A stretch of DNA of 64,000 nucleotides from Breznakiella homolactica (GCF_016616095.2 NZ_CP067089.2:1116001-1180000), one strand, 5' to 3'. Positions 26,430 to 35,403 are shown, counted from the first letter of the stretch. Translations and numbers: made by a program. Notes: generated by a model from the letters alone, not told the origin.

Positions 26430-27719
26430 ATGGAAAAAAGAATTGAAGAGAACAAGGATCCCCTGACAGGTCTCTACCGGGGGATAAATATCGGCGAAAC
26501 CCTGGCGCATTTATATACGAACCACGCGGATCCCCGGGGAGAATACTATCTGGTATGCATGGCGATTTCATCGTTCAGCAGATTTAACAGCCTCTGCGGC
26601 TACCGGAAGGGCGACCAGCTTCTGGAAACCATCGGAAAAATCATCGCCGCGAATTATTCCTGCGGAATACGGGTAAACGGCGATACATTCCTGTTCCTTA
26701 CAGGAAAAAACCAGGAATTTGAGGAAAACCCCGCGGCGTTTCTCTGCGGCGCCATCGGCGAACACATCGGAACGGAGTACCTCAAAATCCTCACCCTCGC
26801 CCTGGGGATTTCCCGGATCCGCAGATTTGAGATTCCCGGCAGGGCTGTCTTCGAAGAAGCCTTTACCGCCCTGGGATACGCGAAAAACATATCCCCGGGA
26901 CACCAGGCGGTTTTTTTCGATAAAAAACTGAGAATGTGGGAAGAACAGAAAAAAAATATTGAAAAGAACATGTTCCGGGCCCTGTCAAATGAGGAATTCA
27001 AGATCTATGTCCAGCCCAAATACGCCGTTGCCGGCAATGACTGCCGCAGCGGCGAAGCCCTGGTCCGGTGGGTATCCGGTGACCTGGGCTTTATCATACC
27101 GGAACAGTTCATTCCGCTCTTTGAAAAAAACGGCTTTATCGTTGAGATTGATTTTTTCGTACTCACGTCCATTTTTAAAACCCTCCAGCGGCAGCTCCGG
27201 GAAAACCGCCGGGTCTACCCTATTTCGGTAAACCAGTCCAGAGCGACCGTGGCCTATCCCGGATACCTGGAACGGCTGCAGACGGTGATGGAACAATACC
27301 CCATACCCCTGGAGTACGTTCAGCTTGAAATAACCGAAAGCGCCATGGAAGGCGGCGGCCCGGAATTTCTCCGGCTTCTGGCGGCCCTCAGAAACATGGG
27401 ATTCTCCATCGCCCTGGATGATTTCGGTTCGGGGTATTCATCCCTGAGCAGTCTCAGAAGCCTGCCGGTGGATACTTTAAAAATCGACAAGGAATTTCTC
27501 CGTGAATCGGATACCTCCGAGCGGAGCCGGACCATAATCAAAAATATCGTCAATATGTCCAAAGACTTGGGTATCACCGTGGTATGCGAAGGGGTTGAAA
27601 CCGAAGACCAGCTGCTGTTTCTGGCTAAAATCGGCTGTGATTACGCCCAGGGATACTACTGCGCAAAACCCATGCCCCTTTCGGAATACGAAGGCGAATA
27701 CCTCCGTATTCCCGGCTGA
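26430..27719 (+). CDS. Degenerate GGDEF plus intact EAL protein (c-di-GMP phosphodiesterase)
   Basis: 429 residues without membrane helices. The N-terminal GGDEF fold (~8-150) has NGDTF (about 84-88) in place of GGDEF, so cyclase activity is not expected; it may sense GTP. The EAL domain (~170-420) keeps GEALVRW, the SVNQSR asparagine, LEITES, LDDFGSGYSS, LKIDKEFL, EGVET and QGYYCAKPM, consistent with active hydrolysis of c-di-GMP. It is divergent from the 5'-nucleotidase gene. It is the second EAL protein in the window with a dead GGDEF. Confidence 0.9.
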   Translation: MEKRIEENKDPLTGLYRGINIGETLAHLYTNHADPRGEYYLVCMAISSFSRFNSLCGYRKGDQLLETIGKIIAANYSCGIRVNGDTFLFLTGKNQEFEENPAAFLCGAIGEHIGTEYLKILTLALGISRIRRFEIPGRAVFEEAFTALGYAKNISPGHQAVFFDKKLRMWEEQKKNIEKNMFRALSNEEFKIYVQPKYAVAGNDCRSGEALVRWVSGDLGFIIPEQFIPLFEKNGFIVEIDFFVLTSIFKTLQRQLRENRRVYPISVNQSRATVAYPGYLERLQTVMEQYPIPLEYVQLEITESAMEGGGPEFLRLLAALRNMGFSIALDDFGSGYSSLSSLRSLPVDTLKIDKEFLRESDTSERSRTIIKNIVNMSKDLGITVVCEGVETEDQLLFLAKIGCDYAQGYYCAKPMPLSEYEGEYLRIPG

Positions 27720-27814
27720 ACCACAAAAGACTTTTTTCCGCCGCCGGCGGGAAAGAGAACCGGTTTTGTCATATACTGAAGATATAAACAATTATTTAAA
27801 AAACAGGAAAGAGT

Positions 27815-28264
27815 ATGGATTTTTTCAGTTACCAGTATCTGCTTGACCACGCGTCTACCCTGAACGTGGTGTACATCGTTCTGCTGATCATTTCATCAAT
27901 TGTACTCGTCATTCTGGTGGTCCTCTGGATACTGAAACGGCTTTACCCGAAATACCGCGAATACCTCCTGATTTTTACCATCCTTACGGTACTGCTGGTG
28001 AGCGTCCAGATCACCAACATGCTTTCCCTGTTTACCCTGGAAGGGGATCACCGTACCAACATCCGGTATATTGAGGAAATAGCAAAAAAACTGTCGGTTC
28101 CGGCGGATACCATTTTTTCAAGTACCGTAAACTATTCCGCCGAGACCATATATATGATAGACGGTGAGTACTACCGGCTGGTCCTGAACAACGACGGTAA
28201 AAATTTTCTTATTGAATATATTTCCATGAAGTATATTGACCCCATTACCGTGATTACAAAATAA
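27815..28264 (+). CDS. DUF3290-type membrane protein
   Basis: A 149-residue protein with two N-terminal transmembrane helices (about 18-41 and 49-71) and a soluble C-terminal domain. It resembles the DUF3290 family, whose genes usually sit just upstream of a DUF421 (YetF-type) gene, exactly as here (18-base gap). The function of the pair is unknown. An AGGAAAGAGT ribosome site precedes the ATG. The preceding 95-base gap holds a small GC hairpin near 27735-27754. Confidence 0.75.
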   Translation: MDFFSYQYLLDHASTLNVVYIVLLIISSIVLVILVVLWILKRLYPKYREYLLIFTILTVLLVSVQITNMLSLFTLEGDHRTNIRYIEEIAKKLSVPADTIFSSTVNYSAETIYMIDGEYYRLVLNNDGKNFLIEYISMKYIDPITVITK

Positions 28265-28282
28265 CAAAAGGGAGGAAACGCG

Positions 28283-28957
28283 GTGTTTTACCTAAGTGTA
28301 GCCGTAAAACTGACTATTGGTTTTATCTGCCTTCTACTGTATCTGAATATCTCCGGCAGGACACAGCTTGCGCCCATGTCCGCCACGGACCAGATCGGTA
28401 ATTACGTTCTCGGCGCCATAATCGGGGGTATTATCTACAATCCCGGGGTCAGTGTACTCCAGTTTATTGCGGTTATTTCCATGTGGTCCCTGCTTATGAT
28501 TCTGACCAGGATTATTAAAACACGGAATCTTGACGCAAAGGGAATAATCGACGGAAAACCCGTTCTCCTGGTGGATCATGAAAAGATTCTGACCGATAAC
28601 TTCAGGCTCGTAAACCTTTCGGTCCCGGACTTCCTCCTGAAGCTGCGGCAGAACAGCGTCCACAACTTAGCCGAGCTTGAGCTCGTATGGATAGAGCCGA
28701 ACGGCCAGCTGACGATCCAGAAAAAAGGCGAGACACCTATTTCCCTTGCCCTGATTGAGGACGGCAATATCAATAGATTCAACCTGGATAAAGCCTTCCG
28801 GGACGAGGACTGGCTGATGGCGGAACTCGGAAAACAGGGTATCCAGGATTTGTCCGAGGTGTTCTGCGCCGAATGGTACAGCAATGTCCTTACGGTTTAC
28901 CGGTATAATCCCCAGGTGGAAGAAAAGGAAAACGACGGAGCGGAACAGGCAAAATAA
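28283..28957 (+). CDS. DUF421 (YetF-type) membrane protein
   Basis: 224 residues. Three N-terminal hydrophobic helices (~5-80) precede a soluble alpha/beta domain. Typical DUF421 segments are TDQIGNYVLGAIIGGIIYNP and KPVLLVDHEKILTDN followed by FRLVNLSVPDFLLKLRQNSV. The start is GTG at 28283, supported by GGGAGGAAACGCG just upstream. It forms a two-gene unit with the DUF3290 gene. Family members in Bacillus are associated with the cell envelope; no enzymatic role is established. Confidence 0.85.
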   Translation: MFYLSVAVKLTIGFICLLLYLNISGRTQLAPMSATDQIGNYVLGAIIGGIIYNPGVSVLQFIAVISMWSLLMILTRIIKTRNLDAKGIIDGKPVLLVDHEKILTDNFRLVNLSVPDFLLKLRQNSVHNLAELELVWIEPNGQLTIQKKGETPISLALIEDGNINRFNLDKAFRDEDWLMAELGKQGIQDLSEVFCAEWYSNVLTVYRYNPQVEEKENDGAEQAK

Positions 28958-29005
28958 CGCAGCAGATAATTATTAAAAATATATGTAAAAAACCAGGAGT
29001 TAAAA

Positions 29006-30739
29006 ATGGCGAATTCAATCAAATCGGGCATTGCCATGCTGAAGGTACTCGAAAGCTGGGGAGTGGATCATCTCTACGGCATTCCCGGCGGTTCCTTTAA
29101 TTCAACCATGGATGCCCTCTATGAGGAACAGAAAAATATCCGGTATATCCAGGTCCGGCACGAAGAAGCGGGCGCCATAGCCGCGGCGGCGGACGCCAAG
29201 CTGACCGGGAAAATCGGGGTCTGCTTCGGCTCAGCCGGGCCCGGGGCGACCCATCTTTTTAACGGCCTCTACGACGCTGCCATGGACCACGTACCGGTGC
29301 TCGCGCTTGTCGGACAGGTTGCGTCTACCGCCATGAATTACGATTCCTTCCAAGAGCTGAACGAAAATCCCATGTTCGCCGACGTGGGTGTCTACAACCG
29401 TACGGTCATGACCCCCGAAAGCCTTCCCCATGTGGTCGATGAAGCCATACGGCGGGCCTACGAATACAGCGGAGTTTCGGTGGTGACAATTCCGGTGGAT
29501 TACGGCTTCAAGGATATTCCCGACATCCCCGTATCGAGCGCCGGCAGCCACCGCAGCGGCGTTCCGTCGCCGGATGTAAAGGATATTGACGCCGCCCTGA
29601 AACTCATTGAAAAGGCGGAACGCCCCGTACTGTACGCCGGCCAGGGATGCCGGAACGCGGCGAAGGAACTCCTCGCCTGTTCGGAACACTTTTCCATGCC
29701 CCTAGTCATGTCGGTGCTTTCCAAGGGCATTGTCCCGGAGAGCGCTGAAAATTTTCTGGGAAGCGCCGGCAGGCTTTCGACAAAACCCGCCAATGAAGCG
29801 CTGGCAGCTTCGGACCTGATCTTTTTTATCGGAAGCGATTTCCCCTTTGCCAAATACTTTTTCCCCAGGGACGCAGTATTTATCCAGGCCGATATTGACT
29901 CTTCCAAACTCGGCCGGCGGCACAGGGCGGATGTGTCCATCCTGGGTGACGCCGGACAAACACTGAGGCTCATGGCCGAACGCGGGAAGAAGCGCGCTCC
30001 TTCGGCTTTTTTAACGGCCTGCAGGGAGAACAAAAAAAACTGGCAGAACTATATCCATTCCTTTGACGACCGGAATGACGAACCCCTCCGGGCCGAGCCG
30101 GTCTTTAAGGAAATCAACCGGATCGCCGCGGAGGACGCGGTCTTCGTAACCGACGTGGGCAATGTCACCGTCCACGCCGTACGGCATCTTGCCATGAACG
30201 GAAAAGGCCACAGGTTCACCACCTCCGGATGGTTCGCCACCATGGGTTATGGCCTGCCCGGCGGGATTGCTGCCCAGCTCAGCTTTCCCGGCAGGCAGAT
30301 TTTCACCCTGAATGGAGACGGTGCCTTTGCCATGGTGATGCAGGAAATCATAACCCAGGTTAAGTACGGACTTCCGATTATCAACATTGTGTTATCCAAC
30401 AACTCCCTGGGCTTTATCGACGCGGAGCAGGAAGATACGGGCCAGCCGAAATTCGGGGTGGACCTCCAGGGAGCGGATTTCGCCAAGGCCGGGGAGGCCA
30501 TGGGCGCGAAGGGCTTTACCGTTACCAAACGGGACCAGCTCAGGGAGGTTTTTGACCAGGCCCGGCAAAGCAAGGTCCCCGTGGTGATCGATGTCAAGAT
30601 TGAAAACAAACGGCCCTTCCCGGCGGAGGCCATGGTCCTGGATCCGGAAAAACACACGGTCCAGGAGATTGCGGAATTCAAAAAACGCTATGAAGCCGAC
30701 ATGCCCATTCTCAGGGATCTGATGGCGGAAAACGCCTGA
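29006..30739 (+). CDS. spxB: Pyruvate oxidase-type thiamine-diphosphate enzyme
   Basis: 577 residues with the three domains of pyruvate oxidase/acetolactate-synthase enzymes: an N-terminal pyrimidine domain (HLYGIPGGSFNSTMDALYEE, QVRHEEAGAIAAAADAKLTG), a central FAD-binding domain and a C-terminal thiamine-diphosphate domain (LNGDGAFAMVMQEIITQVKYG then LPIINIVLSNNSLGF). The pattern MNYDSFQELNENPMFADV then GVYNRTVMTPESLPHV is strongly like lactic-acid-bacterial pyruvate oxidases, which turn pyruvate, phosphate and O2 into acetyl phosphate, CO2 and H2O2. An oxygen-using, peroxide-making enzyme is unexpected among the anaerobic genes around it. Confidence 0.85.
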   Translation: MANSIKSGIAMLKVLESWGVDHLYGIPGGSFNSTMDALYEEQKNIRYIQVRHEEAGAIAAAADAKLTGKIGVCFGSAGPGATHLFNGLYDAAMDHVPVLALVGQVASTAMNYDSFQELNENPMFADVGVYNRTVMTPESLPHVVDEAIRRAYEYSGVSVVTIPVDYGFKDIPDIPVSSAGSHRSGVPSPDVKDIDAALKLIEKAERPVLYAGQGCRNAAKELLACSEHFSMPLVMSVLSKGIVPESAENFLGSAGRLSTKPANEALAASDLIFFIGSDFPFAKYFFPRDAVFIQADIDSSKLGRRHRADVSILGDAGQTLRLMAERGKKRAPSAFLTACRENKKNWQNYIHSFDDRNDEPLRAEPVFKEINRIAAEDAVFVTDVGNVTVHAVRHLAMNGKGHRFTTSGWFATMGYGLPGGIAAQLSFPGRQIFTLNGDGAFAMVMQEIITQVKYGLPIINIVLSNNSLGFIDAEQEDTGQPKFGVDLQGADFAKAGEAMGAKGFTVTKRDQLREVFDQARQSKVPVVIDVKIENKRPFPAEAMVLDPEKHTVQEIAEFKKRYEADMPILRDLMAENA

Positions 30740-30741
30740 TC

Positions 30742-31224
30742 TCAGGTTCCACGCAGGACGGTGAAATCCCCGGTCACCGCCGCCGTAAAGGCGATCAGGT
30801 CCCGGGGACTGAGCAGTATCTGAATCCCCCGCATGCCGCCGCTCACCGCAAGGGTATCAAACAGTTCCGCTGTTTCGTCAATGAAGGTAGGAAACTGTTT
30901 TTTCATGGCGATGGGTGAACAGCCGCCGCGGACGTAGCCCGTTACGGACAGCAGGTCCTTCATCGGAATAAGATCAATTTTCTTTTCCCCCGCGGCGCGG
31001 GCGGCTTTCTTAAGATCCAGCTCCTCCGCCACGGGGATGCAGAAAACCGAGTATTCCCGGGAAGCGCCCCGCAGGACCAGAGTCTTGAACATCCGTTCGG
31101 CGGGGATCCCCGAGGATTCCGCGGCGTGGATTCCCGAAAGATCTTCTTCATCAACCTCATATTCGGCGGCGGTATAGGAAATTCCCGCGCTGTCCAGGAG
31201 CCGCATTGCGTTGGTTTTTACCAT
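30742..31224 (-). CDS. ybaK: Cys-tRNA(Pro)/aminoacyl-tRNA deacylase, YbaK/EbsC family
   Basis: A 160-residue YbaK-fold editing protein with the family segments FKTLVLRGASREYSVFCIPV, a conserved lysine in ELDLKKAARAAGEKKIDLIP, and the GGCSPIAMKKQFPTFIDETA loop. It hydrolyses Cys mischarged onto tRNA(Pro) in the cytoplasm. Its stop lies 2 bases from the convergent pyruvate oxidase stop. The ribosome site (TGAGGAT) is very close to the ATG at 31224. Confidence 0.9.
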   Translation of the reverse strand: MVKTNAMRLLDSAGISYTAAEYEVDEEDLSGIHAAESSGIPAERMFKTLVLRGASREYSVFCIPVAEELDLKKAARAAGEKKIDLIPMKDLLSVTGYVRGGCSPIAMKKQFPTFIDETAELFDTLAVSGGMRGIQILLSPRDLIAFTAAVTGDFTVLRGT

Positions 31225-31329
31225 ATCCTCAGTATAGATGGTCCCATCGGCTCTGTCACCGGGCCGTACAGAACCGCCCGCGGGGGAATTGAATCCCCCG
31301 GGCTGCTTGGGTATTATTCAGCCTGGACG

Positions 31330-32031
31330 ATGAATATTGAACGGTCATTTACCAAGGCGCTGCATGATTTTTCCATGGCTGAAGCGGGAGACAGAATTCT
31401 CATCGGCGCTTCCGGCGGCAAGGATTCCCTGGCGTTAAGCTTCCTCTTTTCCCGGTACGCGGGCCGCCGCGGCCGGGATATTTCCCTCTTTGCCCTGAAG
31501 GTGCGGAACCGGGAAATTGAAGGCGCCCCAGATCCCGGCCGGGAGGCCCGGCTGAAGAAGCTCTATGAATCCTGGGGAATTCCTCTGGAATTCACCGATG
31601 CTCCGGCGCCGGCGGAATCCAGGCCGGAAAAAAACGGCTGCTTCCGGTGCGCTTCCCTGCGGAGAAAAGCAGTGATGGATTTCGCGGTAAGAAACTCCAT
31701 GAACAAAATCGCCTTCGGGCACCACCTTGACGACATACTCACCACATTCCTCATGAATATGGCCGGCAGGGGAAACGGGAGCGCCATGAAGGCGGTCAGG
31801 AAGTACGATGGGTTTGGGGTTGCCCTCATACGGCCGCTGGTGTACGTTCCGGAAGAAAGCATCCGGCGGTTCGCCGCGGTGCGGGAATGGTCTGCGGCGG
31901 CCTGCACATGCCCCCAGGGCACCGGCGGCCTCCGGAGCCTCTACCGGGAACGCCTCGAAACGCTCTGCGGCTCTTCCCTGGAGGCGAAGCGGAGAATGCT
32001 CGCAGTGCTTATCAGCGAAGGGAAAGTATAA
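31330..32031 (+). CDS. PP-loop ATPase, TtcA-like tRNA thiolation protein
   Basis: 233 residues from MNIERSFTKALHDFSMAEAG. Upstream codons in the open frame overlap ybaK antisense and are not believable. The PP-loop SGGKDS binds ATP. A CFRC pair (C-x2-C) and a later CTCP cysteine match the [4Fe-4S] site of TtcA-type tRNA 2-thiocytidine synthetases. The GHHLDDILTTFLMNM segment is also typical. It is shorter than E. coli TtcA (about 311 residues). No clear ribosome site is seen; a small GC hairpin (31281-31300) lies upstream. Confidence 0.82.
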   Translation: MNIERSFTKALHDFSMAEAGDRILIGASGGKDSLALSFLFSRYAGRRGRDISLFALKVRNREIEGAPDPGREARLKKLYESWGIPLEFTDAPAPAESRPEKNGCFRCASLRRKAVMDFAVRNSMNKIAFGHHLDDILTTFLMNMAGRGNGSAMKAVRKYDGFGVALIRPLVYVPEESIRRFAAVREWSAAACTCPQGTGGLRSLYRERLETLCGSSLEAKRRMLAVLISEGKV

Positions 32032-32066
32032 CCGCCCTGCAAAAGAGCCGTCGCATGTCCTTTCCC

Positions 32067-33353
32067 TTACGATTCGTGGGTACCGTCTTCCGGAGCGGCG
32101 GTCTCCGTTTCAGGGAGGGCCGAAACGGTAACTTCCATCACCCGGTGGCGGATGGTTTTTGAAACCGCTACGGAAATGTTTTTGTACACAAAGGACTCCC
32201 CTTCCCTGGGAATATCCCCCAGCTGTTCCATAACCCAGCTGCCCACGGTGGTGGCATTCGTTTTTTCTTCGTTTATATCCAGAGAGAAAAGTTCGAACAG
32301 GTCCTCCAGATCGGTGTTGCCGTGGACTTTATAGGTATCGTTACTGAGGGGGATAATTTCTTCCTGGACATGGTCGTGTTCATCCCAGATATCCCCCACA
32401 AGTTCCTCTACAATATCCTCAATGGTAACAATGCCCACGGTACCGCCGTATTCATCCACAATGGCGGCTATATGGGATTTCTGTTCCTGCATAGCCTTGA
32501 GGAGTTTGGGAACCTTCATGTTCTTAGGGATAAAAACCATGGGTTTGATTATTTCTTCCAGGGACTTATGCTGCTTTAATACCTGGTAATGGAAATCCTT
32601 CTGAAGGATTACCCCGCAGATATGATCAATTGAATCATTGTAAACCGGAAGCCGCGAATAGCCGGTTTCATAGAACATTTTCTCAATGGCCTCCAGGGAA
32701 TCATCCAGGGCAATGGCTTTTACATCGACCCGGGGAGTAAAAATATCCCCGGCGGTGAGATCGTCGAATTCGATGGCCTGCTTGATCATGTCCTCTTCCT
32801 GGGCGTTTATCCCCCCCTCCTGGCGGACTTCCTCAACAAAGGTAATAAGTTCTTCTTCGGTCACGGACCGGTCGGTATTGAGGCGGAATATTTTCAGGAT
32901 CATGGATTTCCAGACGGCCAGCGCTTTGTTTACCGGGGTGAGTATTATAATAAAAACCCGCAGAACCGGAGTCGAGAACATGGCAAAACTCTCCGGCGCT
33001 TCCTTGGCAAGGGTTTTTGGAGAAATCTCCCCGAAGATGAGTACCAGGACCGTCATGGTCACCGTCGCGATGGTAACGCCCATGTTTCCGAAGAAACCCA
33101 CAAACAGTACCGTTGCCAGGGCGGAGGACGCGATATTTACGATATTGTTTCCGATCAGAACACTGGAAAGAAGCTTGTCGTAGTTGTCCGCCAGCTCCAG
33201 GGCAGCCATGGCCCGCTTGTTTCCCTGGATACCGAGGTTTTTCAGTTTTATTTTATTTAATGAAGAAAAGGCAGTTTCACTGGCCGAAAAGAACGCTGAA
33301 CAGATCAGCAGAAATCCGAGGGACACGATTAAACTTATACTATGAGAGTCCAT
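32067..33353 (-). CDS. CNNM/HlyC-CorC family membrane protein with CBS pair (second copy)
   Basis: 428 residues. The DUF21/CNNM transmembrane region is ~5-190 (FFSASETAFSSLNKIKLKNL, VFGEISPKTLAKEAPE). A CBS pair spans ~205-335 (GDIFTPRVDVKAI, YGGTVGIVTIEDIVEELVGD). A CorC_HlyC domain spans ~345-425. The predicted role is divalent-cation homeostasis at the inner membrane. It differs clearly in sequence from the gene at 182-1507, so the two are old paralogues. No ribosome-binding site precedes the ATG. A TATAGT (33372-33367, minus) about 14 bases upstream raises the possibility of a very short or absent leader. Confidence 0.9.
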   Translation of the reverse strand: MDSHSISLIVSLGFLLICSAFFSASETAFSSLNKIKLKNLGIQGNKRAMAALELADNYDKLLSSVLIGNNIVNIASSALATVLFVGFFGNMGVTIATVTMTVLVLIFGEISPKTLAKEAPESFAMFSTPVLRVFIIILTPVNKALAVWKSMILKIFRLNTDRSVTEEELITFVEEVRQEGGINAQEEDMIKQAIEFDDLTAGDIFTPRVDVKAIALDDSLEAIEKMFYETGYSRLPVYNDSIDHICGVILQKDFHYQVLKQHKSLEEIIKPMVFIPKNMKVPKLLKAMQEQKSHIAAIVDEYGGTVGIVTIEDIVEELVGDIWDEHDHVQEEIIPLSNDTYKVHGNTDLEDLFELFSLDINEEKTNATTVGSWVMEQLGDIPREGESFVYKNISVAVSKTIRHRVMEVTVSALPETETAAPEDGTHES

Positions 33354-33390
33354 AATAATTCAAAATACTATATCCAAGACGCAATATCAA

Positions 33391-33600
33391 TAAGCGGGGG
33401 AGCACCGGCTCTGACAAGCCGGAAAGCACCCGTGTTTAACGGTATTGCGGGGCCTGTCGTACCAAAATGGGAATGGCTCCGTGTCGGCCTTCGGCCTCGA
33501 AAGTCGCTCATTCCCATTTCTGTACGACACTACACCCACTTCTGGTTCCCGGGGAACCATCGCCGGTATGGATGACTTTCCGGGCCGCGGGATGCCGGGG
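33391..33600 (+). repeat. Intergenic hairpin element, head/tail type (copy B)
   Basis: It shares its head (ggaaagcacccgtgtttaa region), the cccacttctggttccc module (33535-33550) and its tail with 8711-8905. Its central hairpin starts at GCGGGGCCTGTCGTA (33447-33461). The 21-base arms 33455-33475 and 33509-33529 pair with two mismatches, around an inner hairpin (GGCC TTC GGCC). It fills the gap between the CNNM gene and the PAP2 gene. Confidence 0.75.
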
Positions 33601-34371
33601 TTAAAAAGAAAGGGTTACCATCATACCCATGGGCAGAGGATTAAAAGCCACCTGGGTATTTCCGATGGACTTCGGCTTCCGGTGGATCCATGGAATGAAC
33701 CAGCCGTAGAACGAGCCTATGGCAGCTCCGGCAAGGACATCGGTAATAAAGTGGTTTCCCGAGAAAATCCGCATGGCGGCAATGCCGGTTGCCATGGCGT
33801 AGCTGCCGGCAATTACGGGGATCTTCCATTTCGATTCGGGGTATTCCGTCACAAAGGTGGTGGTGAGGAACGTAGCCCCCAGGAAGGCAAAGGAGGTATG
33901 CCCCGAAGGAAAACTGTTGTAGTAATCGTCTTCCTCCCCGGAAGGTATGTCCCCGAAATACGTATACGGCCGGTTCCGCTTTACGGCGAATTTAAGGAGG
34001 TCCTTGGTGGCATAGGTCAGCAGGAAGGCTTCGGTATACATTATTCCGTAGGTGAGAACCGCGTCGAGATCGGTAATGTTGCCCAGCAGGGAAATACCCG
34101 GCAGCACCAGAAGCCCGTAAGCCAGGGCGGAGCTCACCGTGTCCATGGTTCCTTTGTAGGAATACATAAGCTGCCGGTCCAGGCCGTTTATATCGTCCTT
34201 GCTGATCGTATCCCCGGCTCCCGAATCAAGGAAAAAGGTTGGCACAAAGAGCCCCAGGGAAATACCGCCGATGATAAGATCCTTTTTAAGATCCCAGGTA
34301 TATACGCTTTCCGAAAAAACATTTCCGGCAATCAGCAGCATGGCGCAGACACACAGTATACATCGTTTCAT
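33601..34371 (-). CDS. Exported PAP2-family phosphatase
   Basis: 256 residues from MKRCILCVCAMLLIAGNVFS, preceded by AAGGAATATGT; the longer open frame upstream has no ribosome site. Residues 1-20 are a signal peptide. The three acid-phosphatase motifs are present: KFAVKRNRPYT, SFPSGHTSFA and RIFSGNHFITD. It is probably a membrane-associated or periplasmic enzyme that removes phosphate from lipids such as phosphatidic acid or undecaprenyl diphosphate. It is last in the GntR-ABC operon, although a GC hairpin region (34400-34430) may set it apart. Confidence 0.88.
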   Translation of the reverse strand: MKRCILCVCAMLLIAGNVFSESVYTWDLKKDLIIGGISLGLFVPTFFLDSGAGDTISKDDINGLDRQLMYSYKGTMDTVSSALAYGLLVLPGISLLGNITDLDAVLTYGIMYTEAFLLTYATKDLLKFAVKRNRPYTYFGDIPSGEEDDYYNSFPSGHTSFAFLGATFLTTTFVTEYPESKWKIPVIAGSYAMATGIAAMRIFSGNHFITDVLAGAAIGSFYGWFIPWIHRKPKSIGNTQVAFNPLPMGMMVTLSF

Positions 34372-34384
34372 ACATATTCCTTTT

Positions 34385-34546
34385 TTAAAGGTATTGTGGG
34401 CGGCCCCGCAGCCCGGGGCCCCGTCCGATTTTAAGCAGAACCAGCCATACCGCCCCCAGGACCGCGCAGATAAACACCAGCACGGATGTACAGCAAAGAA
34501 CCGCAGCCGCAGCAACCACTTTTAAAAATAACCTAAGAACCGTCAT
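34385..34546 (-). CDS. Small hydrophobic protein translationally coupled to the ABC permease
   Basis: A 53-codon ORF: MTVLRLFLKVVAAAAVLCCT followed by a second hydrophobic run, then a basic tail (KIGRGPGLRGRPQYL) and TAA. Its ATG (34546-34544) overlaps the permease TGA (34545-34543) as ATGA, the same coupling seen at several real junctions in this window. One or two membrane spans are predicted, with the basic tail in the cytoplasm by the positive-inside rule. No family recognised. It could be an accessory subunit of the ABC exporter, or a chance ORF. Confidence 0.5.
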   Translation of the reverse strand: MTVLRLFLKVVAAAAVLCCTSVLVFICAVLGAVWLVLLKIGRGPGLRGRPQYL

Positions 34547-35394
34547 ACTTCAACCTTCTTTTCGAACAGCCAGGAGGATGCCCAGAAGAGCAGTGCCGCG
34601 ATAATCAGGTAGAGAATAAAAGGCGCCACGGGAATGAAGAATTCCTTTACGATCGGAAAATTTATAATCCGTTCCGAGGGATCAATGGGCGGATTAAAAT
34701 GTTCCCCCATTTTAAAAAACAGCCGGCCGTACCATCCCAGATGACGGCTTATAAAAACCCCCAGGCGGAAGGTCCAGTGAATAATAAAAAAGAAACCCAC
34801 CGTAGCGATCGCTACGGAAGCGCTTTTCCGCCGTACAATGGACCGCGAAAGCACGGAAACAAAGTTTATTATGATTCCCGTTACGATAAACATAAAAACC
34901 AGGATAAAAGCGACCCAGAGAACCGTATCGAAATTCAGAATGAACAGTTCCCTAACCATATATCCCAGGAATTTCCAGAACAGAGCCGGGGTCGCGGAAA
35001 CGAGAATCAGGCCGATTATGCCGTGAATTGCCGACAGGACTATTATCGAAGCAGCGTATATAAGGTATTCCAGGAGGCCCGCCACAAACCTGCCGCCGAG
35101 CACCTGCCAGCCCCGCCGCGGAATGGTAAGCATAAGATAACTGGTATCCTTGTAGAGCAGATCACTCACATGGCCGGAGGAACAGAAGATAAACTGTATT
35201 ACCATGATGATGAACATTATCCCGGAACACAGGGCAATCCAGAATACCAAAGACGAGGTGAGTTCGTGGCCGCCTTTAAGTATCTCGATGCCCTCCAGGA
35301 TCCATACCACTGCGTGAAGTACCGTGATTATTCCTATGGTAAGGAGCATGGCCTGCCTGCGGCTTTTAAGCTGGTATTTAATTATGTTTTTCAC
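34543..35394 (-). CDS. ABC-2-like transporter permease
   Basis: 283 residues with about six hydrophobic helices and no binding-protein-type EAA loop. It follows directly after an ATPase gene (9-base gap), so it is the membrane part of an ABC-2-style exporter. The start is GTG at 35394 with AGGAGGCTCCG upstream. The protein begins MKNIIKYQLKSRRQAMLLTI, like other export permeases of YtrA-regulated operons. Its substrate is unknown; such operons in other bacteria respond to cell-wall-active antibiotics. Confidence 0.8.
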   Translation of the reverse strand: MKNIIKYQLKSRRQAMLLTIGIITVLHAVVWILEGIEILKGGHELTSSLVFWIALCSGIMFIIMVIQFIFCSSGHVSDLLYKDTSYLMLTIPRRGWQVLGGRFVAGLLEYLIYAASIIVLSAIHGIIGLILVSATPALFWKFLGYMVRELFILNFDTVLWVAFILVFMFIVTGIIINFVSVLSRSIVRRKSASVAIATVGFFFIIHWTFRLGVFISRHLGWYGRLFFKMGEHFNPPIDPSERIINFPIVKEFFIPVAPFILYLIIAALLFWASSWLFEKKVEV

Positions 35395-35403
35395 CGGAGC
35401 CTC

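Noticed and set aside
31281-31300. GC hairpin (CGGGGGA/TCCCCCG) before the TtcA-like gene as a terminator
   Set aside because: No T-run on either strand and it lies upstream of the gene; kept only as a note.
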